A stretch of DNA of 64,000 nucleotides from GCA-002708145 sp045562755 (GTDB lineage Bacteria > Chloroflexota > Dehalococcoidia > Lucifugimonadales > Lucifugimonadaceae): contig JBJKVF010000004.1 in assembly GCA_045562755.1 (NCBI GenBank), positions 92,616-156,615 of the forward strand. Direction: 5' to 3'. This document shows, in pieces, positions 9,061 through 17,610 of the stretch. A program made the translations under genes and the position numbers. The notes under the pieces were generated by a model that was not told where the DNA came from, did no database searches, and worked only from the letters and a program-made list of their open reading frames with translations. Within the stretch, counting starts at the first letter, position 1. Each line of letters starts with the position of its first letter.

Positions 9061-10059
9061 TTAATATACAAGATTGATGGGTGAGTCGAATGAAATAAGT
9101 TTTTCATTTTTCAACTCATCCCAAAACCTATTTGGGATATCAAATTTTATCATATTTATATTTTCTAAAAGTTCACTTAATGATTGTACTCCTGGTATTA
9201 CAGAAATAATTGCAGGATGATGCAACGCAAATTGTAAAGCAGCTGCTTTCATAGGTATGGAATTATTCTTGCAAACATTATTAATTTTCTTCGCTTTTTG
9301 TATAAGATTTTCTGGTGCAGGTTCATAATCGTATGAAACAGGGCCATTAAGATCTCTTGCTAGTATTCCTGAGTTATATGGACCTCCAATAACAATTTTA
9401 GTGTTATATTTTATACAATCTGATAAAAAACCTAGAGAAGTTTGCTCTAGTAAGGTATATCTGCCAGCCAAAAGTATTATATCTAAGTCAAATTTTTCTA
9501 TAAATTTTTTTGGCATTTCCCATTCATTCATACCGCAACCAATAGCCTTGATTATTCCTTGTTCTCTTAGTTTAATTAATGTTGGGAAAGCATACTTAAT
9601 TGCCTGATTTTCTCCAAAATCTCTTGTGTCTGGATCATGTACATAAACAATATCAATAGAATTCATAGATAATCTTTTCAAACTTTCTTCAATCGAATCA
9701 TATATTGCTTTTTCACTCCAATCATCTATACAGGATAACTCATCACTTGTAACATTTGGATTATTTCTTACTAGCCTTCCAACTTTAGAGGATATAATAA
9801 ATTTTGATTTATCAATTTTTGAAAAAATAGATTTACCTATCCTTTCTTCCGCTTTTCCTGTTCCATAAAGTGGAGCGGTATCGATATATCTAAAACCTTT
9901 TTTATAGGATTCATTTAATATACTTATTGCTTCTTTTTCGGCAGAACCACCGTATAAACCTTCTGCTAAACTATCTCCCGATAAGGTTGCTGTTCCTAAT
10001 CCTAAATTTGGAATCATAAGTCCTGTTTTACCTAATTGTTTTTTTTCAAAAGGAATCAT
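9061..10059 (-). CDS. Aldo/keto reductase
   Basis: NAD(P)H-dependent TIM-barrel oxidoreductase acting on aldehydes, ketones or sugars. The 332-residue protein contains the full catalytic tetrad: D60 and Y65 in DTAPLYG, K92 in SSKVGR, and H141 in VYVHDPD. The N-terminal LGKTGLMIPNLGLGTATL segment and the DTRDFG stretch resemble the D-threo-aldose (L-fucose) 1-dehydrogenase-like branch, so a sugar or aldose substrate is plausible. Its ATG overlaps the TGA of the preceding 3-hydroxyisobutyrate-dehydrogenase-like gene by four bases. It is the last enzyme of the run that begins with the oligopeptide-type importer, so the three functions may share a substrate. Confidence 0.88.
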   Translation of the reverse strand: MIPFEKKQLGKTGLMIPNLGLGTATLSGDSLAEGLYGGSAEKEAISILNESYKKGFRYIDTAPLYGTGKAEERIGKSIFSKIDKSKFIISSKVGRLVRNNPNVTSDELSCIDDWSEKAIYDSIEESLKRLSMNSIDIVYVHDPDTRDFGENQAIKYAFPTLIKLREQGIIKAIGCGMNEWEMPKKFIEKFDLDIILLAGRYTLLEQTSLGFLSDCIKYNTKIVIGGPYNSGILARDLNGPVSYDYEPAPENLIQKAKKINNVCKNNSIPMKAAALQFALHHPAIISVIPGVQSLSELLENINMIKFDIPNRFWDELKNEKLISFDSPINLVY

Positions 10060-10934
10060 AAATTATTAGAGTTTTTTTCGATTATTTCGATAACTCCAGC
10101 AATATCATATTCAGATTTATTATCATTCATTAATTCAGAAAACATATCAAGCGATTTTTTTGTTAAATCTAATGACAAATTATTTAAATTTGCAAACTCA
10201 TTAATTATTCCAAGGTCTTTGTTTAAATTTCTAACAGGTGCTGATGAGTTTGGGAAATTTCTACCTTTTGTTATAGGAGCACTTCTTTCTACCATTTTGC
10301 TACCGCCCCAGCTAACATCTAATAATTCAGATGCAACCTCAATATCTACTCCAACTTTATTTGCAAATGCAAATGCTTCTGCTGAAGCAACAGTGTTCAC
10401 TCCAACAAGTAGTTGATTAATTAATTTCATGCCTGTCCCTGCACCAGAATTTCCCATAAACCTAACGTTAGTTCCCATCTTCAACAAATAAGGCTGCACA
10501 TCATCAAAAATATTTTTTTCTCCACCAACCATAATAGTTAATGTTCCTGACGATGCTCCCATAGGACCACCAGAAATTGGGGCATCGAGAAAATTGACAT
10601 TTATTTTTTTTAGCTCTTTGCTACATAATTGCGAAGTGGATACCTCAACTGTACTATGATCAATAATAACTTGATTTTTTTTTGCATTTTTGATTATCCC
10701 GTCTTTACCTAGTATGACATTCAACGAAGTTTCTACGTCTGGCAAGCATGTCATCACAACGTCTACATTTTCAACCAAATCACTAAGAGAATTAGTGCCC
10801 TTAGCTCCTTTATTAATCATAGTTTCAATTTTAGATTCAGTACGAGTATAAACTGTAAGGTCAGCATTTTTAAGTAATAAATTATCAGCCATACCTTGAC
10901 CCATATTACCGAGGCCAACGAATCCTATGCGCAT
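10056..10934 (-). CDS. 3-hydroxyisobutyrate dehydrogenase-family oxidoreductase
   Basis: Beta-hydroxyacid dehydrogenase family (3-hydroxyisobutyrate dehydrogenase, tartronate semialdehyde reductase, or relatives), interconverting a beta-hydroxyacid and its semialdehyde with NAD(P). The 292-residue protein has the dinucleotide motif GLGNMG (7-12), the substrate motif DAPISGGPMGA with S121, and the catalytic lysine K170 in GTGMKLINQLL. It follows the permease gene by 12 bases and overlaps the aldo/keto reductase by four. The sequence does not decide between the substrates. A glycerate kinase elsewhere in the window makes a tartronate semialdehyde role possible, but this is inference only. Confidence 0.88.
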   Translation of the reverse strand: MRIGFVGLGNMGQGMADNLLLKNADLTVYTRTESKIETMINKGAKGTNSLSDLVENVDVVMTCLPDVETSLNVILGKDGIIKNAKKNQVIIDHSTVEVSTSQLCSKELKKINVNFLDAPISGGPMGASSGTLTIMVGGEKNIFDDVQPYLLKMGTNVRFMGNSGAGTGMKLINQLLVGVNTVASAEAFAFANKVGVDIEVASELLDVSWGGSKMVERSAPITKGRNFPNSSAPVRNLNKDLGIINEFANLNNLSLDLTKKSLDMFSELMNDNKSEYDIAGVIEIIEKNSNNL

Positions 10935-10946
10935 TAGTGCCTCTTT

Positions 10947-11969
10947 TTAGTCTAATTGTCTAAGTCTTGGATCTAGTCTGTCTCTTAACCAATCGCCAAA
11001 GAAATTTAGAGACATTACAACAAGGAATATGCAGAAACCTGGCCAGAAAGAGATCCACCAAGCTTCTTCAATAAAGTCTTTACCATCTTTGACGCTTTTA
11101 CCCCAAGCAGGAATAGGATCAGGAATACCTGCTCCTAAGTAAGATAATGTAGCTTCAGTTAGAATTAACTGACCAACTCGCAAGGAAGCTACAACCAAAA
11201 TAGTACTGACTGTGCCTGGTAATATATGCTTCCACATTAGCCTTATATGGGTAGCTCCAGCCACTTTAGCAGCTAAAACGTAATCTTGGCCACGGATAGT
11301 CAAAACATCTGCTCTAACCTGCCTTACAAATGGAGTCCAAGCTACAAGCGCAATAAGGAATATTATAACCCCTTCGGCAGCACCACCCGAGTGAAGGAAC
11401 ATCTGAGCAATAACCAGGGCTATAAGAATAAAGGGTAATGCAAGCCATACATCTACAAGTCGCATTAAAATTTCATCTGTCCAACCTCCAAAATAGCCAC
11501 CAATTAAACCAAGCGCAGTACCAACGATTATTCCAGATGTTAATGCATATAATGTAACTTTTAGTGATATTCTTGCTCCATAAATAATTCTGGAAAGAAC
11601 ATCTCTACCAAGGTTGTCTCCCCCTAATATATATTTACTTTGAGGGAATGAAGATTTCTTAGCTCTATTAAATGCTGATTTCCCACTAGTAGTTTCAAGG
11701 TCAAAGTCTTCAGCACTAGGCACAATATTATATTCTGGCATTGCTCTACCCCAAGTTGGTTCAAAGTTACGAAATTTTAGAGACTGCACAGTTGGATCTT
11801 CAGGGGCGATAAAATCTGCAAATAATCCTGTAAAAACTAAAATTACCATTATAATAAGTGGTATTAAAGGCCACCTTCTAAGAAAATACCATACTTGAGA
11901 TAAGGGAGATCTCTTTACAGCTTGCAAGCCAACGTCGCTACTTATATTTGATTCTGTGACTGTACTCAT
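10947..11969 (-). CDS. Oligopeptide/dipeptide-type ABC transporter permease (DppC/OppC family)
   Basis: Second permease of a peptide/opine/nickel-type (PepT) ABC importer in the inner membrane. The 340-residue protein has an N-terminal cytoplasmic stretch and membrane segment (35-55), a periplasmic loop, then five membrane segments with the EAA-type coupling motif DYVLAAKVAGATHIRLMW near 225-245. The segment GGDNLGRDVLSRIIYGAR near 116-133 is typical of DppC. It lies 26 bases after the DppB-type gene and 12 bases before the oxidoreductase pair. No ATP-binding subunits of this class occur nearby, so the importer must use ATPases encoded elsewhere. Confidence 0.92.
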   Translation of the reverse strand: MSTVTESNISSDVGLQAVKRSPLSQVWYFLRRWPLIPLIIMVILVFTGLFADFIAPEDPTVQSLKFRNFEPTWGRAMPEYNIVPSAEDFDLETTSGKSAFNRAKKSSFPQSKYILGGDNLGRDVLSRIIYGARISLKVTLYALTSGIIVGTALGLIGGYFGGWTDEILMRLVDVWLALPFILIALVIAQMFLHSGGAAEGVIIFLIALVAWTPFVRQVRADVLTIRGQDYVLAAKVAGATHIRLMWKHILPGTVSTILVVASLRVGQLILTEATLSYLGAGIPDPIPAWGKSVKDGKDFIEEAWWISFWPGFCIFLVVMSLNFFGDWLRDRLDPRLRQLD

Positions 11970-11995
11970 AATTAATTATTTAATCCTCATCATAT

Positions 11996-12931
11996 TTAAT
12001 CATATCTTATTCTTGGGTCAATATATGCATACAATATATCGCATAAGAAAGTACTTCCTACAAATAATATTGTGAAAAAGAATACACACCCTTGCAATAC
12101 TGGGAAATCATTATTGTTTACAGCGGTTATAGCCATATCACCCATTCCCGGCCATGTAAAAATTGTTTCCACTAGAACTGAACCACTTAAGAAAAAGGTA
12201 AGGCCTAGCGTCATACCAGTTAATGGCTGAATGATTGCATTTTTAAAAGCGTGCTTCCATATGACTACATTATTTGAGACTCCTTTTGCTCTTGCCAATC
12301 TAATATACTCAGAGTCTAGTACTTGAAGCATTGCTGTCCTAGTTATTCTTGTGTAATAAGCAAGTCCCCCAGATGCCATGGTAATACTTGGTAAAATTAA
12401 ATGTTTAACATCCCACAACCCATCTCCTCTTAGTCCAGCTGGTAAAAGTCTTAATTGAACTGCAAAAATAAAAATTAGAACAAGGCCTAACCAAAATTGA
12501 GGAACAGCTTGACCTAATAAAGCAATGAATCTTCCTATATAGTCCAAAATAGATCCACGTTTTACTGCTGATAATATACCAAGTGGTATTCCTACAGCCC
12601 AAGAACCAATAAATGCTACCAGACCAAGGTGTAATGTCGCAGGTAATCTTTGTGTGATTGTCCTAGTGACTGGCTTTCTCTCAAGAAGAGTTTCGCCCAT
12701 ATCACCTTGCAGTGTTTTTCCTAACCATAAACCATACTGTACTACCACAGGTCTATCTAGAGCTAATTTTTTTCTTAATGCTCTTTCTCCTTCTTCGGAT
12801 AATCCATATCCAGAGTTTGCATATAGAGTAAGAGGGTCACCAGCTGCACGAGAGATAAGAAAAACAGCAAATGTAGCTAAAATAATACTAAAAATAGCAA
12901 ATATAAGTCGTCTTAGTATAAATTTTCGCAT
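11996..12931 (-). CDS. Oligopeptide/dipeptide-type ABC transporter permease (DppB/OppB family)
   Basis: First permease of the importer. The 311-residue protein starts with the family's typical N-terminus (RRLIFAIFSIILATFAVFLI) and contains six membrane segments plus the EAA motif EYIRLARAKGVSNNVVIW near 210-230. The family signature GLDRP-like KLALDRPVVVQYG near 54-66 is present. It is 170 bases downstream of the binding-protein gene, and a hairpin terminator lies in that gap, so permeases are probably made at a lower level than the binding protein. The assignment to the PepT class is clear, and the substrate is not. Confidence 0.93.
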   Translation of the reverse strand: MRKFILRRLIFAIFSIILATFAVFLISRAAGDPLTLYANSGYGLSEEGERALRKKLALDRPVVVQYGLWLGKTLQGDMGETLLERKPVTRTITQRLPATLHLGLVAFIGSWAVGIPLGILSAVKRGSILDYIGRFIALLGQAVPQFWLGLVLIFIFAVQLRLLPAGLRGDGLWDVKHLILPSITMASGGLAYYTRITRTAMLQVLDSEYIRLARAKGVSNNVVIWKHAFKNAIIQPLTGMTLGLTFFLSGSVLVETIFTWPGMGDMAITAVNNNDFPVLQGCVFFFTILFVGSTFLCDILYAYIDPRIRYD

Positions 12932-13047
12932 ATAAATCCTAAATATAATTTTTTATATATATATAACAATTATAGAAATCATAACAAAAAATATAATCAT
13001 AATCTACCTAATAAAAAAGTAAATTATATAAATTTATCTTTAAAGAG

Positions 13048-13074
13048 AAAAGAGGCTCATATTGAACCTCTTTT
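13048..13074 (-). terminator. Hairpin between binding-protein and permease genes
   Basis: On the minus strand an AAAAGAGG stem pairs with CCTCTTTT, with a further TCA/TGA inner pairing after one mismatch, and is followed by a pyrimidine-rich tract TTTTCTCTTT. It sits 26 bases past the stop of the 640-residue binding-protein gene and before the DppB-type gene. It can act as a partial terminator that keeps the binding protein in excess over the permeases. Read-through is needed for the permeases unless a promoter lies in the AT-rich stretch at 12,932-13,040. Confidence 0.7.
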
Positions 13075-13100
13075 CAAGTAATCTAATCTCTATTAAAGAC

Positions 13101-15023
13101 CTATTTTAATTCTAGGTTCCAAAGTGAGTTGATTGATGCTGCAGCAGCTCTATCCATTGGTGCAGACTTAATCTTCTTATTGTTGAAGTAGTATGCATCT
13201 GGAACAGCTACAACACCTGGTTGTAGTGCCTGGTCGTATACGTAAGCTAGGTACTCGTTAGCAGCAACTGTTGCAGCAGCTGTGTCAGGAGCTTCAGCCA
13301 TTCGCTTGTATAGATCCAGGATTACTGGTGACTCAAATCCACATGAGAATCCACCTCGGGTAAGAGTTGTTTGTACTAGACCCTTAGGGAAATGCCATGG
13401 GTTAGACTCACGACCCTTGTCACAAGATGTGATCCATGGGTGAGTGTTAGACCTTCCAACAACTGTTGGTCGGAATGTCTGGTATGAGAACTTCAAACTG
13501 AATGTTGAAATACCAATGTCAGACCAGAAACCTGCTACTGCATCGGCTACTTCACCAGTTATAGAAGCTCCACCACCTAATTCAGGACCAGCGTAAACTG
13601 ATGCTTCAAAAGCGTGATCGCCTAGAATACCAGATTTATCACCTGAACCTGCTACCCAGTCAGCATCTTGAGCTTTAATTAAAGCTACAGCTGCATCAGG
13701 GTCATATGGGTATTCGTATTTAGAATCCCAGTTAGGGTGTGATGCTGAGAAGTACTCAACGTGTACTGGAGAACCAAGACCACTAAGAAGCTGTTCGTTA
13801 ACTAATTCTCGGTCAATAGCCATAGCCATTGCTCTTCGAACTGCTTTTGCCTGATCAGCATCTGAAACACCGTCATCAGCATTCTTGTCGTGATTACTTG
13901 CTCTGTCACCAGTTGTACCAATATAAGCTAAGTCGTGAACGAATGTAGCTTTTGTTGGTAGAGGCTGACCAATTTTTTCACCACCAGCATATGTGTCTTC
14001 CCATAAGTTACCAGAGAAGAATATACCAAGCTGAATAGCTGCAGAAGTTGATGTCTGAGTAAACTCATCCATGTCAAACTTAGCTGCATCTTTTGGCTCT
14101 AAGTGAGCCATGTCAACTTCACCTGTTCTTAGCAGAGCTGCACGAGTTGTTGGCTCTTTAACGCCAATAATCTGTATTGTGTCAGTCTTTGCTGTGTACA
14201 TGTGATGGTTTGGTCGTGCCTTCATAGTGTAAGATTCACCACTGATCCATTCATCAACCTGGTATACACCAGAACCAATAATGTTATCTCTTACAAAATC
14301 TTCACCTTTTTCATCATAAGCTTTCTTTGAGAAAACTGAGAAAGCCTGACCAGATGCGTTAGCATAGTCATCTTTCCATGTTGAATCATATCCAGTGAAT
14401 TCGAAAGTTACAGTTGAATCGTCAACTGCTGTCCACTCTCCCCATAGACCAGCAAAGTCACCAGCCTGTCCATGAATGGACTCAGGGTTAGTAGCACTGT
14501 TTGCGTTGTTCATTGACCACGCAACGTCTTCAGCGGTTACATTACCAAAATCACCATGGTGATCTTGCCAAGATACTCCGCTCTTAATTTTGACGGTAGC
14601 TGAAGAAAGATCATTTGATATTTCAAATGATTCTGCAAGCCACATCAATGTACTATCATCATCTGCTCGGGCGAAAAGAGTTTCGGTTAGACCTACGTTC
14701 TTCATGTTGTCACCTGATTGTGCAGAGTTTAGTCCATTTTCGTCATTTATTACACCGTTGGATGCTATTACAGCAACACCAGCAGGTGTACTTGTGTCAG
14801 GAGCATGAATCATTTCACCTTCGTGATCTTGATCATCATCCTTAGCCGGCGCCGTAGTAGGCGCAGGTGCGGCGGTAGCAGCAGGTGCTGCAGCAGCAGT
14901 TGTTGGTGCAGGAGCAGATGAAGATGATTCTTCAGCATCATCTGAACTACATGCAATCGCAACTAGCATTAGACCACCGACTAGAAGTCCTGTTAGGAGC
15001 TTCCAATTCTTGTCCTTAAACAA
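13101..15023 (-). CDS. Oligopeptide-type ABC transporter substrate-binding lipoprotein (SBP_bac_5 family)
   Basis: Binds the imported substrate outside the membrane and delivers it to the permeases. The 640-residue protein has a signal peptide with lipobox ending VAIAC (C25), a flexible Ala/Pro/Thr-rich linker at 31-65, and then a family 5 solute-binding domain. It starts at a TTG (15023-15021) chosen because AAGGAGG lies seven bases upstream; no ATG fits. The gene is visibly richer in G+C and in codons such as GCT, GGT, AAC and CTC than its neighbours, as expected for a very highly expressed protein. The substrate may be a peptide or another compound, since family 5 is broad. Confidence 0.92.
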   Translation of the reverse strand: MFKDKNWKLLTGLLVGGLMLVAIACSSDDAEESSSSAPAPTTAAAAPAATAAPAPTTAPAKDDDQDHEGEMIHAPDTSTPAGVAVIASNGVINDENGLNSAQSGDNMKNVGLTETLFARADDDSTLMWLAESFEISNDLSSATVKIKSGVSWQDHHGDFGNVTAEDVAWSMNNANSATNPESIHGQAGDFAGLWGEWTAVDDSTVTFEFTGYDSTWKDDYANASGQAFSVFSKKAYDEKGEDFVRDNIIGSGVYQVDEWISGESYTMKARPNHHMYTAKTDTIQIIGVKEPTTRAALLRTGEVDMAHLEPKDAAKFDMDEFTQTSTSAAIQLGIFFSGNLWEDTYAGGEKIGQPLPTKATFVHDLAYIGTTGDRASNHDKNADDGVSDADQAKAVRRAMAMAIDRELVNEQLLSGLGSPVHVEYFSASHPNWDSKYEYPYDPDAAVALIKAQDADWVAGSGDKSGILGDHAFEASVYAGPELGGGASITGEVADAVAGFWSDIGISTFSLKFSYQTFRPTVVGRSNTHPWITSCDKGRESNPWHFPKGLVQTTLTRGGFSCGFESPVILDLYKRMAEAPDTAAATVAANEYLAYVYDQALQPGVVAVPDAYYFNNKKIKSAPMDRAAAASINSLWNLELK

Positions 15024-15362
15024 TGAGTTTCCTCCTTGGACGTGTTATTTATAACCCAAATAGGGCTCTTTTTTAGGGAGACCAACTTAGGTGAGATCTC
15101 CACGTCATTTTATTTTTCCAACTAGTAATAAACTAAAGAATATACATTTAATAATAAATGAATAAATTCCAATTTATGTTGGAACTAACCCATGAATTAT
15201 AAATATGTATGCAATGACATGTCAAATTATAAAATCATCGAAAGAGGTGGATTATTCACTATTATTGTTCAGGGAAATTTGTAAAAAAACAACAAATTAT
15301 CCGGTTTCGTTTAGGAAATGTTAGTATATTTATTAATAAATTATTATCTTGAAAAGTAAAAA
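15024..15362. promoter_or_regulatory. 339-base divergent intergenic region upstream of the binding-protein and MFS genes
   Basis: No gene was found here. On the minus strand the sequence just upstream of the binding-protein gene contains two short hairpin-forming stretches (a GGAGA/TCTCC stem at about 15,079-15,103 and CCC/GGG at about 15,056-15,066) before the AAGGAGG ribosome-binding site at 15,031-15,037. These could shape a structured leader, but the stems are short. The remainder is AT-rich and must contain the divergent promoters for the importer and the MFS transporter. I could not point to convincing -35/-10 pairs. Confidence 0.5.
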
Positions 15363-16610
15363 ATGAATAAATTACTTAATAAAATATCCATTAACATTCC
15401 ATTACAAGTTAGTTTAGTAATCATTCCACTTTCTTTACTAATTATGGGGGATAGTATTTTATACATATTATTACCTGCAAATAGTGATTTTTTCGAGATT
15501 AATTCATTTTTGAATCTTTCAGATGAATTTTGGATCGGTTTTTTACTTTCAATAAATAGGATTGTGAGATTTTTTACAAATGTAATTTCGGGACAGGTAT
15601 TTAGGAAGTTAGGTTTTAGGAATACAGTTTTTCTAGCATGTTTATTAGGTGCAGCTTCAACATTGTTTTACGCGATACTGAAAGGCATTGTTCTATTAAT
15701 ATTAGCGCGAGTAATATGGGGATTTTCATATTCTTTATTTCGTTTAACTTATCAATTAAGAGTATTTTCATATGAATCAAATAATTTTGGGAAATATTTA
15801 GGTTATTGTGTGGGTGTTCAAAGAACAGGCAGTTTTCTTGTCGTTACTATTGGTGTATTGGCATCTATAAAGTTTGGCATAAACATAACTTTAATATGTC
15901 TATCTCTATTAATAATACCCGCAATATTTGTGGCGTATTTTATAAAGGATTTAGATGTGTCGAAACTTTCTCCTAAAAAAACTAATTGGAATCTTACATA
16001 TAATGAGCAAGTAAATACAATAAGAAAAAAAATAATAATTATTTCAATTTTTAAATTTTCATCATCTTTTAGTTCAAATGGCTTAGCGCTAGCAACTATT
16101 ATCCCTTTTTTGATGTCCTTGCAAAAGAATGAATATGATTTAGAGACCATTATTGCTTTAGGGGGATTTATTATAGGTTTTAAATATATTGCAGATATTT
16201 TTTTTGGTATAATTTTTGGGTCAATTTCAGACAGATATGGCAGGAATATAAATATTATTATTAGTTCATTTCTCATGATCTTTGCTATCGTTATTTCGAT
16301 TAGTGGATATAACTTTTATGTAACTGTAGTATGCATAGTACTATTATTTTTTTTCAGTGTTTCACTAGAGACATCTCTTGATGCTTTATTGGGGCAGTTG
16401 TCACCTGAAAAAGATAAATCAAGTATCATTTCTAGATACTCAACATGGCAAGATTCAGGTGCTGCTTTAGGACCAATAATAGGATATATGATAGCGTCTG
16501 CTTACACTGTCCAACTTGGGTATATTCTATCCGTTATACTGCTATCTTTATGTTTATATAGCTTTTATAGATTTTTTATAAAGAAAAATAATTTCATAGA
16601 ATCAACATAA
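15363..16610 (+). CDS. MFS transporter
   Basis: A 415-residue membrane protein with about 12 hydrophobic segments in two halves separated by a charged cytoplasmic region near 200-220 (FIKDLDVSKLSPKK). A conserved major-facilitator loop is visible in the first half near residues 75-92 (GQVFRKLGFRNTVF) and its counterpart in the second half near 285 (GSISDRYGRNINI). The substrate is unknown. It could be an exporter of drugs or metabolites. It is transcribed away from the oligopeptide binding-protein gene and converges on the frameshifted dehydrogenase gene, whose restored end would lie four bases away. Confidence 0.85.
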   Translation: MNKLLNKISINIPLQVSLVIIPLSLLIMGDSILYILLPANSDFFEINSFLNLSDEFWIGFLLSINRIVRFFTNVISGQVFRKLGFRNTVFLACLLGAASTLFYAILKGIVLLILARVIWGFSYSLFRLTYQLRVFSYESNNFGKYLGYCVGVQRTGSFLVVTIGVLASIKFGINITLICLSLLIIPAIFVAYFIKDLDVSKLSPKKTNWNLTYNEQVNTIRKKIIIISIFKFSSSFSSNGLALATIIPFLMSLQKNEYDLETIIALGGFIIGFKYIADIFFGIIFGSISDRYGRNINIIISSFLMIFAIVISISGYNFYVTVVCIVLLFFFSVSLETSLDALLGQLSPEKDKSSIISRYSTWQDSGAALGPIIGYMIASAYTVQLGYILSVILLSLCLYSFYRFFIKKNNFIEST

Positions 16611-16614
16611 TTTT

Positions 16615-16724
16615 TTATACGAAGTAATCATTTAGATTATTATTATGAAAACTAATTATATTTGAAACTAATAAATTTATTGATTCGTTCGTTGCCTCAA
16701 TCGTATTTGATGCAACATGCGGGG
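16615..16724 (-). pseudogene. Out-of-frame C-terminal part of the D-2-hydroxyacid dehydrogenase
   Basis: This stretch encodes, in the -1 shifted frame, PHVASNTIEATNESINLL and a short tail ending DYFV before a TAA at 16,617-16,615. The His in TPH is the general acid/base of this enzyme family, and the helix that follows is the usual C-terminal helix that packs on the NAD domain. The restored gene would be 16,615-17,608, about 330 residues and a normal length, and would end four bases from the MFS stop. That neat fit supports the idea that the break is very recent or artefactual. Confidence 0.8.
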
Positions 16725-17608
16725 GTAAGTACTAAATTGTCAATTTGGAGAAGTTTATTATTTTTCCCTAACGGTTCATCATCAAATACGTCAAGAGCAG
16801 CTGCACCAATTGTTTGGTTAACAAGTGCTTCAATTAATGCGTTAGTATCAATAATTTTACTTCTTGCGGTGTTTATTAAAATCGAATTTGGTTTCATTTT
16901 TGAAAATTCATTTGAGGATAATAACTTATTTGTTTGATTGTTATATCTTGTATGTAGAGATACAGCATCCGATTCTTCAAGTAATTCATTCAAAGATACT
17001 ATTTTCCATTTAAATGATTTGTCAGAAACTAGATTTTCTCTAGTTTGATCATTTATAGGATAAATTATAATTTTCATTCCGATACCACTAGCTATTTTAG
17101 CTAATCTAATACCTACTGGACCAGAACCTATTATTCCTAAAGTTTTTCCCTTCAATTGAATTTGTTGAGAAGATGGCCATTCCCCTCCTCTCATTCTTGT
17201 ATCCATTTGAGGTATCTTTTTAGCAGTAGTTAATAACATTGCAAGCGCGTGCTCGGCAACAGAAATAGTAGAGGAATTTTTGGTGTTACTCACAGCTATA
17301 CCTAATCTTTTTGCTGAAATAATATTAACATGATCCATCGCTGTACCCCATATAGCTATATGTTTTAGATCCTCAGAAACTGATTCTAAAAGTGGATTAT
17401 CAATAATTGTTGAGGTATGCGATATTACAATAGTATCTGAATCAGCACAAATTTCTAATATTTCATTCTGGGATTTTGGTCTGGTTCTATTTATGACAAG
17501 GTTATAATTTGCGAATTTTCTCAATTTACTAAACTCATATGAGTCTGAAAGAATTGTTGGGTAATCATCAATTACTGTAATTTTTTTTATCTGAGTATCA
17601 TTAACCAT
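16697..17608 (-). CDS. D-2-hydroxyacid dehydrogenase, C-terminus altered by a frameshift
   Basis: NAD-dependent D-isomer 2-hydroxyacid dehydrogenase family. The 303-residue open frame has the nucleotide motif GSGPVG (161-166), the substrate Arg in NTARS (R249) and the catalytic acid in DVFDDEP (E278). The catalytic His expected after VLTP is absent: the frame reads TPACCIKYD and stops. Deleting one base from the run of five G at 16,721-16,725 restores TPHVASNTIEATNES, the canonical ending with His, and runs on to a stop at 16,615. It is either a recent inactivating mutation, a sequencing or assembly error in the homopolymer, or a site of ribosomal slippage. The gene starts 3 bases from trhO. 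Confidence 0.85.
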   Translation of the reverse strand: MVNDTQIKKITVIDDYPTILSDSYEFSKLRKFANYNLVINRTRPKSQNEILEICADSDTIVISHTSTIIDNPLLESVSEDLKHIAIWGTAMDHVNIISAKRLGIAVSNTKNSSTISVAEHALAMLLTTAKKIPQMDTRMRGGEWPSSQQIQLKGKTLGIIGSGPVGIRLAKIASGIGMKIIIYPINDQTRENLVSDKSFKWKIVSLNELLEESDAVSLHTRYNNQTNKLLSSNEFSKMKPNSILINTARSKIIDTNALIEALVNQTIGAAALDVFDDEPLGKNNKLLQIDNLVLTPACCIKYD

Positions 17609-17610
17609 AG

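Noticed and set aside
12950..12965. TATATATATA runs as a replication origin or special element
   Set aside because: Such runs are common in AT-rich spacers here and show no DnaA-box clusters or conserved context.
16662..16937. Plus-strand open frame over the dehydrogenase end
   Set aside because: It reads through the antisense of the dehydrogenase and lacks coding character.
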